Below, in pieces: positions 26,256-34,563 of a stretch of 64,000 bases of DNA. The position numbers and the translations under genes are program-made. Numbering within the stretch: the stretch's first letter is position 1; every line of letters starts with the position of its first letter. The stretch lies in assembly GCF_003284895.1 (NCBI RefSeq), contig NZ_QMDV01000001.1:647080-711079 (forward strand). The letters are read 5' to 3'. This stretch comes from Pontibacter arcticus. Its GTDB lineage: Bacteria; Bacteroidota; Bacteroidia; Cytophagales; Hymenobacteraceae. Below the pieces are notes generated by a model. It was not told the origin of the DNA, did no database searches, and saw only the letters and a list, made by a program, of their open reading frames with translations.

Positions 26256-27116
26256 ATGAACTTCGAGAACATAAAAACAATAGGCGTTGTAGGTGCCGGT
26301 ACCATGGGCCAGGGCATAGCCCAGATCTGTGCGCAGGCGGGCTACACCACCATCCTTTTTGATATAAATGCCCAGGTGCTGGAAAAGGCCGAAGCCTTGA
26401 TCATCAAAAATCTGGATAAAGGCATTGAACGAGGCAAGGGCACCGAAGCCGATAAGCAGGCTACGCTCCGCAACCTTTCTTTTACCGGCGACACCCTGAA
26501 ACTGCACTGCGACCTGATCATCGAAGCCATTGTAGAGCGCCTCGAGATAAAGCAAACGCTGTTTAAAGAACTTGCCAGCATTAACAACCCTGCTACCATA
26601 CTTGCTTCCAATACCTCTTCTATTCCGATCACGCAGATTGCGGCGGCCATCCCAAACCCGGAGCGCGTTGTAGGCATGCACTTTTTTAACCCGGCCCACA
26701 TCATGAAGCTGGTAGAAGTTATTTCCGGCGCGGCCACTATCCCTGAAGTTGCCGAAACCATCCGCCAGCTGGCTCTGAAACTGGACAAGAAACCTGTAAT
26801 GGCCCAGGATTCGCCGGGCTTTATTGTGAACCGTGTAGCGCGTCATTTTTACGTAGAAAGCCTGAAAATACTGGAAGAAGGCATAGCCGATGTGCAGGGC
26901 ATTGACAAACTAATGCAGGCAAGCGGTTTTAAAATGGGTCCTTTCGAGCTGATGGATTTGATCGGGGTAGACACCAACTTTTCTGTGACCAGCGCCATGT
27001 ACGAATCTTTCCACTATGATGCGAAGTTCAGACCGAGCCGTATACAACAACAGAAGGTAGATGCCGGCCATCACGGCCGTAAATCGGGCAAAGGCTTTTA
27101 TACTTACCATGATTAA
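26256..27116 (+). CDS. 3-hydroxybutyryl-CoA dehydrogenase (3-hydroxyacyl-CoA dehydrogenase family)
   Basis: 286 residues, NAD(P)-dependent oxidation/reduction of 3-hydroxyacyl-CoA. Rossmann signature VVGAGTMGQGIAQ at 11-23; then ASNTSSIPIT, catalytic His region GMHFFNPAHIMKLVE and C-terminal dimer domain with SPGFIVNRVA and GPFELMDLIGVD. Single-domain length (about 280) fits Hbd/PaaH rather than FadB. Its last codons overlap the start of the next lipoprotein gene by 8 bp. Confidence 0.93.
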   Translation: MNFENIKTIGVVGAGTMGQGIAQICAQAGYTTILFDINAQVLEKAEALIIKNLDKGIERGKGTEADKQATLRNLSFTGDTLKLHCDLIIEAIVERLEIKQTLFKELASINNPATILASNTSSIPITQIAAAIPNPERVVGMHFFNPAHIMKLVEVISGAATIPEVAETIRQLALKLDKKPVMAQDSPGFIVNRVARHFYVESLKILEEGIADVQGIDKLMQASGFKMGPFELMDLIGVDTNFSVTSAMYESFHYDAKFRPSRIQQQKVDAGHHGRKSGKGFYTYHD

Positions 27117-27528
27117 ACTGTTTTTATACTTCCTGCCACTTGTATGTATACTTGCCGGTTGCAATAACAGCACTGTAAGCCCCAGTATACCCAACGTGGT
27201 AGTAAGCGAGCAAATACCGGTAAACAGTCTGCAATACCCGGAACTGCGCCAGGATGGCGGTTATGTATACTTAAACAGTGGGTATAAAGGCATCATCGTT
27301 GTGCGCGAAAACGCTAATACGTACCTGGCCTTCGAGCGCGCCTGCCCTTACGACCCAACTGCCAGTTGCGCACTTGTAAAAGTAGACCAGTCCCGGCTCT
27401 TTCTGATTGATGAATGCTGCAAGTCTCAGTTCAATTTTCAGGGCAATGTAACGGCTGGGCCTGCTGTTTATGGGCTTAAACGGTACCAGACGGCGCTATC
27501 CGGCAACCTGCTTTATATTTCAAACTAA
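27109..27528 (+). CDS. Rieske-like lipoprotein with degenerate cluster ligands
   Basis: 139 residues; lipoprotein signal with lipobox ILAGC (Cys about 18). The remainder resembles the Rieske fold: LAFERACPYDP and LIDECCKSQFNFQGN stand where a Rieske protein has C-x-H and C-x2-H. Both histidines are absent (Tyr and Lys/Ser replace them), so a normal 2Fe-2S cluster is not expected; the cysteines could form the Rieske disulfide or bind another metal. Start ATG at 27109 overlaps the dehydrogenase stop. Confidence 0.55.
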   Translation: MIKLFLYFLPLVCILAGCNNSTVSPSIPNVVVSEQIPVNSLQYPELRQDGGYVYLNSGYKGIIVVRENANTYLAFERACPYDPTASCALVKVDQSRLFLIDECCKSQFNFQGNVTAGPAVYGLKRYQTALSGNLLYISN

Positions 27529-27587
27529 ATTTTTGAGTTGATTTACAGGATTTTATACTTTAGTTGAAAATATTTTCACGCCCATAC

Positions 27588-27618
27588 TTGCGCTATATCA
27601 AAAACTACAGTAAGTTTG
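27588..27618 (+). promoter_or_regulatory. Promoter for tRNA-Asn
   Basis: TTG at 27588-27590, 20 bp, then TAAGTTTG at 27611-27618; a textbook Bacteroidota promoter. Start near 27625 gives a 30-nt 5' leader before the mature tRNA. Confidence 0.65.
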
Positions 27619-27656
27619 CATTGTAATTCAACGGTAACACTACCACAGAATGACAC

Positions 27657-27730
27657 TCTTCCTTAGCTCAGTCGGTTAGAGCATCTGACTGTTAATCAGA
27701 GGGTCCCTGGTTCGAGCCCAGGAGGGAGAG
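27657..27730 (+). tRNA. tRNA-Asn (anticodon GTT)
   Basis: 74 nt, folded by hand: acceptor TCTTCCT/AGGGAGA (one G-U), D-stem GCTC/GAGC, anticodon stem TCTGA/TCAGA with loop CTGTTAA (anticodon GTT), T-stem CCTGG/CCAGG with loop TTCGAGC, discriminator G. CCA is not encoded. The 3' half is the integration site of the adjacent element, which restores it fully. Confidence 0.95.
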
Positions 27731-27731
27731 C
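27684..27731 (+). repeat. Left attachment site (attL), 48-bp direct repeat
   Basis: Runs from the anticodon stem of the tRNA to one base past its end and is identical to 42259-42306. Identity stops at both edges in both copies. Marks the left end of the integrated element. Confidence 0.92.
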
Positions 27732-27740
27732 TTGAAAATC

Positions 27741-27777
27741 AGCCACTTACAGGTAAAACTGCTAAGTGGCTTTTTTT
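27741..27777 (+). terminator. tRNA-Asn terminator supplied by the element
   Basis: AGCCACTTA and TAAGTGGCT arms plus seven T residues. Its arms match the terminator beyond attR (42307-42336), but the loop differs; the element therefore brings its own replacement terminator. Confidence 0.75.
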
Positions 27778-27781
27778 ATGT

Positions 27782-27798
27782 GCATACAATTTGCATAC
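27782..27798. promoter_or_regulatory. Putative recombinase arm site, left
   Basis: GCATACAATTTGCATAC, two GCATAC words 5 bp apart in direct orientation, 51 bp inside attL. The same 17-mer with one substitution occurs at 42130-42146 inside attR. Paired sites just inside each end suit arm-type binding by the integrase or excisionase. Confidence 0.45.
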
Positions 27799-28419
27799 AT
27801 CTCCCTGTTATTTCTCTACTTTCGACTCTACAGCCAAGACGATTCAAGTGAATTCTTATGCAACAAGTAAAAATTTAAATTATTGTTGCCTGCCTCTAAA
27901 ATATGGCTTTATTGAACAATTACGAAGATCCTGCTACTGCTCTAGAGGTTAATAGCAGTTTGCGAGTAGGGTATCACAGGACAAGGAAAAAAAGAGCAGG
28001 TGTTGTTGCTCGCTTATCTACGCACTTTAATTTTATTTCCGAGTCAGCACCACAGTGACCCATCTCCATCTGGTTCTAATATCTACAGTGGGTCTTATGT
28101 TTTACAGGCTCTAACACAGGAGATGTACATGATAGTATATCTTGAGGCACCTACTTCATAGCTTATAAGTTGCAGAAGGCGTTTATAAAGGCTTAGATGG
28201 CATTAGGTTTATTAAATCCAGTATACCATCAAAGGACTACCCAGTCAAGCCAAAGGCGTTTAAAACCGCTTAAACTACCCCACCATTATGTAACTAGGAG
28301 CAAGCAGATATGGAATAGATTTTAGGTGATTTGAATGTTATATATATGATACTTTCTTTGCTAATGTGTTCGTGTAAGTAGTAGCAGAGGATGTCGTTTA
28401 CACAATGTTAGCTGAAGCC
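27799..28419. other. Left-end non-coding stretch of the element
   Basis: About 620 bp with no convincing reading frame on either strand and no recognised RNA. It ends with GTTAGCTGAA at about 28408-28417, which recurs inverted on the other side of the DUF4365 gene. Confidence 0.4.
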
Positions 28420-29439
28420 TTATACATTTAAATCATCAATTAAATCCCAATCGTCAAAATCTGTAAAATCTTCAAAATATTTGCTTTCGATATTAGTAGT
28501 GTCGTTTTCATATTCGTCATAGTAATACCTTGCATACCAATCAGATTCAATAAATGCAAGTGGGCGAAGTTTCAAATGCAAGTGTAAATAAGGGAGCTTT
28601 TGGGAGTAATAAGATGAATGATATTTAAGAACTAATAAATTAACTTGTCTAATTGCCTCCCTATAATCACTTATGAAGTAATCAATTATTTCTTTTATTA
28701 GTGAAAAATTGAAAGTCGCACTCCTTAATCCACTTACACCATTTTGCATTACCAAATGTTTATCGTACCATTCAGAGAGTTGGACTGATTTCTTTCCAAG
28801 AATATATCTAGTTAATAAATTATAGTATCCATAATGCTGAATCAGCATATATTGTATAGTACTCGAACAATATTCTTCATCTTGTTTTCTTTTGCACATT
28901 AAAATAAATGGCCCTAAAGAAGTAAAGAGCATTAGAGAATTTTCAATTGCATTTTCCACGGCAGGCCAATACTTCTCCCTATAGTAATTTGATTGGAATT
29001 TGATAATGCTATCTAGGTTACGGTCCTGGCTTAAGGACGTATAATATGTATTTGAGGTGCCAATAATTAATTTGTTAGATCTATGGGCTTCTCTAATATT
29101 GCACCAGTAAGATTTCTTAGTTTCTAAACAAACTACTACAAAGAATACAGGAACTGGAAGGTTAAGCCAATAATTAATAGTTGAGCGCTTTATAGAATAA
29201 AATGTAAATGTTTTATCAGGCTTGAGATCAATTTTTTCTTTTCCTTTAACCTGAAGAGCAATTAAATCACCAGTGACTCTCTTGTCTTTCTTTACAATTT
29301 CAATGTACAAGTCAATACCATAATCCCTTTCAGTCATTTCCCGAATAATCCATTCTCTTGGTAGTTGTTTGTTTAGTATATCAATTGCATCGCGCTCTAT
29401 AATATGTGTTAAATCCCTTATGGGAAAATTATCTTCCAT
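28420..29439 (-). CDS. DUF4365 domain protein (restriction-endonuclease-like fold)
   Basis: 339 residues. The first 120 carry a DUF4365 domain: ERDAIDIL, ERDYGIDLYIEI with the Asp/Glu of a PD-(D/E)xK-like active site, and LIALQVKGKEKI supplying the Q-x-K end of it. The remaining 200 residues are Tyr-rich, helical and not recognised. DUF4365 proteins are often found in defence loci and are predicted nucleases. Same strand as the SIR2 gene 97 bp upstream. The gene is flanked by inverted 10-mers (GTTAGCTGAA and TTCAGCTAAC), which may mark it as a separately acquired cassette. Confidence 0.72.
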   Translation of the reverse strand: MEDNFPIRDLTHIIERDAIDILNKQLPREWIIREMTERDYGIDLYIEIVKKDKRVTGDLIALQVKGKEKIDLKPDKTFTFYSIKRSTINYWLNLPVPVFFVVVCLETKKSYWCNIREAHRSNKLIIGTSNTYYTSLSQDRNLDSIIKFQSNYYREKYWPAVENAIENSLMLFTSLGPFILMCKRKQDEEYCSSTIQYMLIQHYGYYNLLTRYILGKKSVQLSEWYDKHLVMQNGVSGLRSATFNFSLIKEIIDYFISDYREAIRQVNLLVLKYHSSYYSQKLPYLHLHLKLRPLAFIESDWYARYYYDEYENDTTNIESKYFEDFTDFDDWDLIDDLNV

Positions 29440-29536
29440 GTTTTCAATTTTGTTTTATTAAGTTTCAGCTAACCTATTGTACAGCCAAGCTTCAAACAAA
29501 ACAAGGTTAAAACTGCACCCTTTCTAACTGATGTAT

Positions 29537-30652
29537 TTATTTTGAACGTAATCTAACACTTTGCATGATTTCAGGAATCTCTTTCCAATCATTTATCCAA
29601 ATTGTCTTTACCCCAAAAGATGTTGTATCTGACTCTTCAAACCTTTCAATAATTTCGATTAAAAATCTTACTGTTTCATTAAAATTTAATGCAGCCAGTG
29701 ACTTATCATTTAATAATTCTTTATTTTCCGTTAGAAGAGTACGAAGACGAACTTGAACATCTTCTTCTTTATGTCTCATCTTAAATATAAAATGGTTCTC
29801 TTGAGTCTCGCCACTTTGTTTTTTTGCAATATCAAGTAGCCTTCGAATATTAGGATCTGTAAGAGAAGAACCAATAAATAGACAGTTTGAATCTCTAAAT
29901 TTGTTGATTTGGACAATATTATTCCAACTATAGATATCAATATATTGCTTATGGTATATGGATTCGCCAAAGGTTATTTGGTTTTGTTCAGTTAATTCTC
30001 CCTTTTGTTGCAAATATCCATGAACATGAAAAATAGGTAATTGACCATCTGGATTCATCCCAATACCATAAATAGGCTTATGAGGAACTTGAACACCAAC
30101 CTTTGAAAGTCTTTGTTCTAATATGTCATCAAAATTGTATGTAATAATACTATCTAAATTAGGGCTCTTGCCTGGTGCCACGCAAAAGTTGATAATTTCA
30201 TCCATCAATTCTGAAGGTTTATCTATATCAATTTCCTCATAAAGAACCTTGCGTACAGCTTCTTCGAAAGATAGCTTTTTGTCATCATAAAACTTCTGAA
30301 GATATCTTCCTGCGATTAATGGGGACGGAGAAAAAACACTAGTAAAAAGTCTTGATAATACTGTTGAAACATTCTGCTCTTTCTCAATAGTGGTTATCAT
30401 TAATTTTTGCAGTAAAGTATCCCAATTTGGTAGACCAAAACCCATTGAAACACCTGCCCCAAGTACCAATACTAGACTCTCCTTTTCATAACAGCTTATT
30501 AATTCACTTATGATTTGTTTTTTTGGTAAAGACTTTGATTTAGGCAGATTATTAATAAACTCAGACTTTGTTCTATTGTTTTTCAAAATCTGTAATGCCT
30601 TTTTTATAGTCTCACTAGTTAATTCAGTAAGGACTTCTGATTCTGTATTCAT
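29537..30652 (-). CDS. SIR2-like domain protein (predicted NAD-consuming defence effector)
   Basis: 371 residues. SIR2-like Rossmann core from about 55: LVLVLGAGVSMGFGLPNW (GAG at 65-67), SIITYNFDDILE, IFHVHGYLQ and CLFIGSSLTDPNIRRLL. The His in FHVHG aligns with the sirtuin catalytic histidine. In several anti-phage systems such domains destroy NAD+ on infection and stop cell growth; here the same role is inferred. N-terminal 50 residues are Lys-rich and unassigned. Between a membrane protein gene and the DUF4365 gene, all minus strand. Confidence 0.75.
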   Translation of the reverse strand: MNTESEVLTELTSETIKKALQILKNNRTKSEFINNLPKSKSLPKKQIISELISCYEKESLVLVLGAGVSMGFGLPNWDTLLQKLMITTIEKEQNVSTVLSRLFTSVFSPSPLIAGRYLQKFYDDKKLSFEEAVRKVLYEEIDIDKPSELMDEIINFCVAPGKSPNLDSIITYNFDDILEQRLSKVGVQVPHKPIYGIGMNPDGQLPIFHVHGYLQQKGELTEQNQITFGESIYHKQYIDIYSWNNIVQINKFRDSNCLFIGSSLTDPNIRRLLDIAKKQSGETQENHFIFKMRHKEEDVQVRLRTLLTENKELLNDKSLAALNFNETVRFLIEIIERFEESDTTSFGVKTIWINDWKEIPEIMQSVRLRSK

Positions 30653-30722
30653 TTATGTTCTTTTAAATTGTAGGTAACAGCCTCGTGCATGAGGCGTGTA
30701 ACGCTGTCGGCCGAAGCATGAC

Positions 30723-31217
30723 TTACGCACTATGTTGGGCGTTATTATTTCTTGATTTTAATTCCTTAGCTTTTAATCTGCCAGCTAAAACACCAAAGTT
30801 CTTTACTTCAATACGTTTCCCAATATTCCACTTACCACCAAGATATGGTCTAACAAAATTTACATTCCTTAACACTCTTAAATCTTTATGATACTCAGAA
30901 TCTCTTTCGAAGCTTTGAGACAAAATCACTTCTTCCTCATGAACATAAATGTTATTGTAAATCTCTAAAAACAGCTCTTTTTGTCTATCATTTAATATAC
31001 TAACTGCGTCATCCAACTCATTAAGAACCGGTTTGATGAGAACCTCAATTGTTTGCTTAGTAGCTGTAAATTCATAATCACCTACCTTAAATTTTATTTC
31101 TGAAGCATTTAAGATTATCTTTCTAATTAATGGGAATAGCATAATAGCAATAACCATTACTATTATTGGCCATAAAATATTTGCAATAGCTTCTATCAAT
31201 TTAGGATCAGCTTCCAT
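30723..31217 (-). CDS. Membrane-anchored protein of unknown function
   Basis: 164 residues. One N-terminal transmembrane helix (about 12-32, ILWPIIVMVIAIMLFPLI) then a cytoplasmic charged domain with a helical segment LNELDDAVSILNDRQKELFLEIYNN cut here into LNDRQKELFLEIYNN (winged-helix-like) and a basic end. No family recognised. Its last codons (AQHSA) run through a GTTGGGC/GCCCAAC-bearing sequence that looks more like inter-cassette DNA than coding sequence. Position upstream of the SIR2 gene suggests a sensor or anchor partner, unproven. Confidence 0.55.
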   Translation of the reverse strand: MEADPKLIEAIANILWPIIVMVIAIMLFPLIRKIILNASEIKFKVGDYEFTATKQTIEVLIKPVLNELDDAVSILNDRQKELFLEIYNNIYVHEEEVILSQSFERDSEYHKDLRVLRNVNFVRPYLGGKWNIGKRIEVKNFGVLAGRLKAKELKSRNNNAQHSA

Positions 31218-31680
31218 ATAATTTTAATAGTATCCAACTACTGGATTTAAGACAATATACTCTCATTTGCCCAATCTACTTAATTGCTGCAGTCTGCTTT
31301 TGAGCTTGCTAGTGGAATGGACTAATGTTATCAGGCACATGATCATATGTGTTTTAGCTAATGTAATAGTTTACTAGAGATTATACAAAGGACTTCTAAT
31401 CTTATCTGTAACTAGTTACCTACATGTACCGCACACGAAAATGAACTCATATTGCTTCTGTCATGACTATGGTTACTTGCTACTACCAGCTAAAAAAGTG
31501 CTGATCATTAATTGGTAACCCTACATGTAAGAGTGAAGCTAAAGGACTAGTCTGCAACTGTATTGCATAAAGCTATAATTTATCTGATTAATAAAATTAC
31601 AACATTGTATATATCACTAAATGCAAGTTTAGTAATGAGGATAATCCAACTTAGTCCCAAAATTAAGTAACTTAAGATGG
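31218..31680. other. Gene-free stretch between divergent defence modules
   Basis: About 460 bp with stops in all frames and no recognised motif. It separates the minus-strand SIR2 set from the plus-strand methylase operon and presumably holds both promoters; no clear TAnnTTTG element was found. Confidence 0.4.
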
Positions 31681-31747
31681 AGTCTTCAATGAGGTATTGT
31701 TGTATATTAGCACATCGCTGATACACAACAATACCTAATTGAAGACT
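31681..31747. promoter_or_regulatory. Long inverted repeat covering the methylase start codon
   Basis: Left arm starts AGTCTTCAAT and continues AGGTATTGTTGTAT (31681-31706); right arm ATAC then ACAACAATACCT and ATTGAAGACT (31720-31747). The arms match over about 25 positions with one substitution and one extra base, around a 13-base loop. The TTG start codon of the methylase (31739) is inside the right arm, so the structure could act as an operator or as an mRNA hairpin hiding the start. Confidence 0.7.
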
Positions 31748-32563
31748 GATAATACTTTAATACCATTTCTAAAATGGCCAGGGGGTAAACGATGGTTTGT
31801 TAAAAAATACTCGAACCTGTTACCTAATACTTATAACCGGTACATTGAACCATTTTTGGGTGGAGGTTCTGTTTTTTTCTACTTACAACCTAAAAAGGCA
31901 TTGCTTGGCGACATTAACCCTGATGTTATAGCGGCATACCAAGGTTTAAAACAAAATTGGGAGTATATAGATTTAGCTCTTAGATTACATCAACATCAAC
32001 ACTCCTCTAATCACTATTACAAAATACGAGAGAATGAATATGCAAATTTACTAGAGCAAGCTTCTCGTATGATTTATTTGAATCGAACGTGTTTCAATGG
32101 TATTTACAGGGTAAATCTTAACGGTAGATTTAATGTTCCATTAGGTACTAAAACAAAAGTTACCCTTGATACAGATGACTTCAGCGCTATTTCTAAACTT
32201 CTAAAAAAAGCAAAAATTCATCTATGTGATTTTGAAGTTCTGATCAATAAAGCACAAAGAGATGATCTTCTCTTTGTAGATCCGCCATATACTGTACGCC
32301 ATAACTTAAATGGCTTTGTTAAATATAATGAAACACTCTTCTCATGGGAAGATCAAGAAAGACTTGCTAGATCCTTGATACGAGCAAGAAATAGAGGAGC
32401 TAAAATAGTAGCAACAAACGCAAACCATGAATCAATCCGGGAGCTTTATCAAAATCATGGCTTCTACTTGCAAACTGTCTCTAGATATTCATCCATAGCA
32501 GCAGCAGCAGCAAACCGAAAACAATTTGAAGAACTTGTAATCCTTTCACACTTAACTAACTAA
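31739..32563 (+). CDS. D12-class DNA adenine-N6 methyltransferase (Dam-like)
   Basis: 274 residues, methylates adenine N6 in a short DNA site. N-terminal SAM motif FLKWPGGKRW (10-19), motif I region EPFLGGGSVFF (37-47), GDINPDVI, and catalytic DPPY at 181-184 (LLFVDPPYTV). The start is TTG at 31739: the conserved KWPGGK begins 10 residues later and no ATG precedes it. Three bases separate its stop from the HerA gene, so it is the self-marking enzyme of that operon by inference. Target sequence cannot be read from the protein. Confidence 0.9.
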   Translation: MKTDNTLIPFLKWPGGKRWFVKKYSNLLPNTYNRYIEPFLGGGSVFFYLQPKKALLGDINPDVIAAYQGLKQNWEYIDLALRLHQHQHSSNHYYKIRENEYANLLEQASRMIYLNRTCFNGIYRVNLNGRFNVPLGTKTKVTLDTDDFSAISKLLKKAKIHLCDFEVLINKAQRDDLLFVDPPYTVRHNLNGFVKYNETLFSWEDQERLARSLIRARNRGAKIVATNANHESIRELYQNHGFYLQTVSRYSSIAAAAANRKQFEELVILSHLTN

Positions 32564-32566
32564 ACT

Positions 32567-34561
32567 ATGGCTATGCCAAATCTTTCAAGCATAATAAATA
32601 ATTCTGCTACACAAGGTAATCCTATTGAAGCTCTAAGGATATTCCTTGAAAGAGAGGAAAGAATGGAGACTGCAAAGCAAATAGATAAAATGCGATTTGT
32701 AGGCTACGTTCTTGAGTTAGGTTATGATACAGCTAAGATTATTACAAGTGACCCTTACAAACTAGCTGTAGGAGGTATACCTAGAGGATCTTTTCTAATA
32801 ATGTCCCCAGTAAATACTGCAGCTAAAGCACCTCCACATTTTACCCTTCTTAGGGTAACTGGTGTTTCACCAACTCCGTTAAGTAATCAAGTTCAGCAAA
32901 CATATTTTGAGTTACACAAAAAGTCTATGCCAGAATTAGATGTGTGGACACAAAGTGAATTACAATGGGGTGCATTAAATTGTGATGTATTAGGTATGTT
33001 CTATGCCGATCCAAAAAACATGCAGATACTTGCTTATTCTGGAGATGTTAATAACGTAGTTAGTGCCCACAGATATAAAGTTTTTGCGCCAGATGAACCA
33101 CTTTTAAAGCTCATAGTTAATGGAATGGTAAATGAGGAATTTAGTTATTCTCTCGGAGAGCTGCGAACAATGGAATGCAGGCTTTTTAGTGATGACTCAC
33201 CTAATACTGTTCCTGTTAATATATCGATGCGTGACTTCAAAGGAACGCGAACTGCAATGTTCGGTAAAACTAGGTTAGGAAAATCGAACGTGGTTAAGCT
33301 TATAGCTCAAGGTATAATAGAAACTACTAAAAACACGAATAAGGTAGGTCAGATTATATTTGATATTAATGGTGAATATGCGAATGATAATCCTCAAAAT
33401 CTTTCATTAAAATCTGCTTACCCAAATAGATGCCAAGTTTATGCTTTAACACAAAGAGCAGGTACAATATCAAATCCGCTTCGTCTAAATTTTTATGAGC
33501 AACCTGATACAATCTTAGATGTACTTGCTTCTTTACTGGACTCAGATAATAGAAAATCTATATACATTACGAGTTTTACTAATGCAAAACTACCTTCAAT
33601 CGAATCGATAGCTTCTCAACCTGAAAATGAAAAGTGCAGGTCGATCCGGAAAATACAGATATTTTGGGCCATTTTGAAGAAAGCTGGGTTTACATCTGAC
33701 GAAACAAGATTACGGGCTAAGGGGTTGATCAGTAATAATGCCAGACATTTTGATCCACATTTTGCTGCTGGTTTGAGAACCGCTGCTTATCAAGCAAAAA
33801 ATTTAAATCTTCCTAATCCACCTAATAGCTTACAAGAATTAGTAAATGAGTTAGAGGTTATCTCTGAATTTAGAAGGGATAATGCAAACAACAGGTTATT
33901 TTTAACAGGCAGTGGTAATGCATTATTTGATGCTGATGATATTGCTATGTTAAATTTCTTAAATCCATCTAGCGGATCTGGGCCTACAGTGCTTAGAGCA
34001 TATTCAAGTTACCACTCATCTGATGCAAGTGACTTTATCAACGATATTGTTAATTTAGTTGATAAAGGGATAACAGTAATATTAGATTTAGGAAATGCAA
34101 CTGATCAAATTCGTCGCTATTTTGCAGATATGATTTCAAGAGCGGTATTTTCTCATCAAGAGGTGAAATTTGTAAATAATAATTTAGGTGAAAACTTTGT
34201 TCAGCTATACTTTGAGGAAGCTCATAACCTTTTTCCTCCGGATAATAAGGACTTGACAGGTATATATGCAAGGTTCGCTAAAGAAGGTGCTAAGTTCCAT
34301 ATAGGCATGGTTTATTCAACTCAGTCACCATCAACTATAAATAAAGAGTTATTAGCTCAGACTGAAAATTTTTTTGTAGGTCACTTATCAAGCCAAGACG
34401 AAACCAAATCACTTTCTCGGGTGCAAATTGCTTTTCAAGGTATTGAAGATGATATTATGCGCTCCAAAACACCTGGATTTATGAGAATGCTAACAATGTC
34501 GCATCGTTTTGTAATACCAGTACAATCAAGGCTATTTGAAGCAACAACTAATCAAATCTAA
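32567..34561 (+). CDS. herA: HerA-like ATPase/DNA translocase (DUF87)
   Basis: 664 residues. N-terminal HAS-barrel-like region (to about 200), then the FtsK-HerA ATPase: Walker A GKTRLGKS at 233-240, IIFDINGEYAND, Walker B VQLYFEEAHNLFPP at about 547-553, sensor region YSTQSPSTI and a C-terminal arginine-rich SRLFEATTNQ tail. HerA proteins form hexamers that drive the NurA nuclease along DNA. Start ATG at 32567 (a second one 6 bp on). Two bases precede the NurA gene. Longer than archaeal HerA (about 500) by an insertion between the Walker motifs. Confidence 0.85.
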   Translation: MAMPNLSSIINNSATQGNPIEALRIFLEREERMETAKQIDKMRFVGYVLELGYDTAKIITSDPYKLAVGGIPRGSFLIMSPVNTAAKAPPHFTLLRVTGVSPTPLSNQVQQTYFELHKKSMPELDVWTQSELQWGALNCDVLGMFYADPKNMQILAYSGDVNNVVSAHRYKVFAPDEPLLKLIVNGMVNEEFSYSLGELRTMECRLFSDDSPNTVPVNISMRDFKGTRTAMFGKTRLGKSNVVKLIAQGIIETTKNTNKVGQIIFDINGEYANDNPQNLSLKSAYPNRCQVYALTQRAGTISNPLRLNFYEQPDTILDVLASLLDSDNRKSIYITSFTNAKLPSIESIASQPENEKCRSIRKIQIFWAILKKAGFTSDETRLRAKGLISNNARHFDPHFAAGLRTAAYQAKNLNLPNPPNSLQELVNELEVISEFRRDNANNRLFLTGSGNALFDADDIAMLNFLNPSSGSGPTVLRAYSSYHSSDASDFINDIVNLVDKGITVILDLGNATDQIRRYFADMISRAVFSHQEVKFVNNNLGENFVQLYFEEAHNLFPPDNKDLTGIYARFAKEGAKFHIGMVYSTQSPSTINKELLAQTENFFVGHLSSQDETKSLSRVQIAFQGIEDDIMRSKTPGFMRMLTMSHRFVIPVQSRLFEATTNQI

Positions 34562-34563
34562 TC

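Noticed and set aside
30682..30745. True integron attC site
   Set aside because: GTTGGGC/GCCCAAC is present at one end only; the opposite end reads GTTACAC and no L boxes pair. Kept only as a weak cassette-boundary idea.
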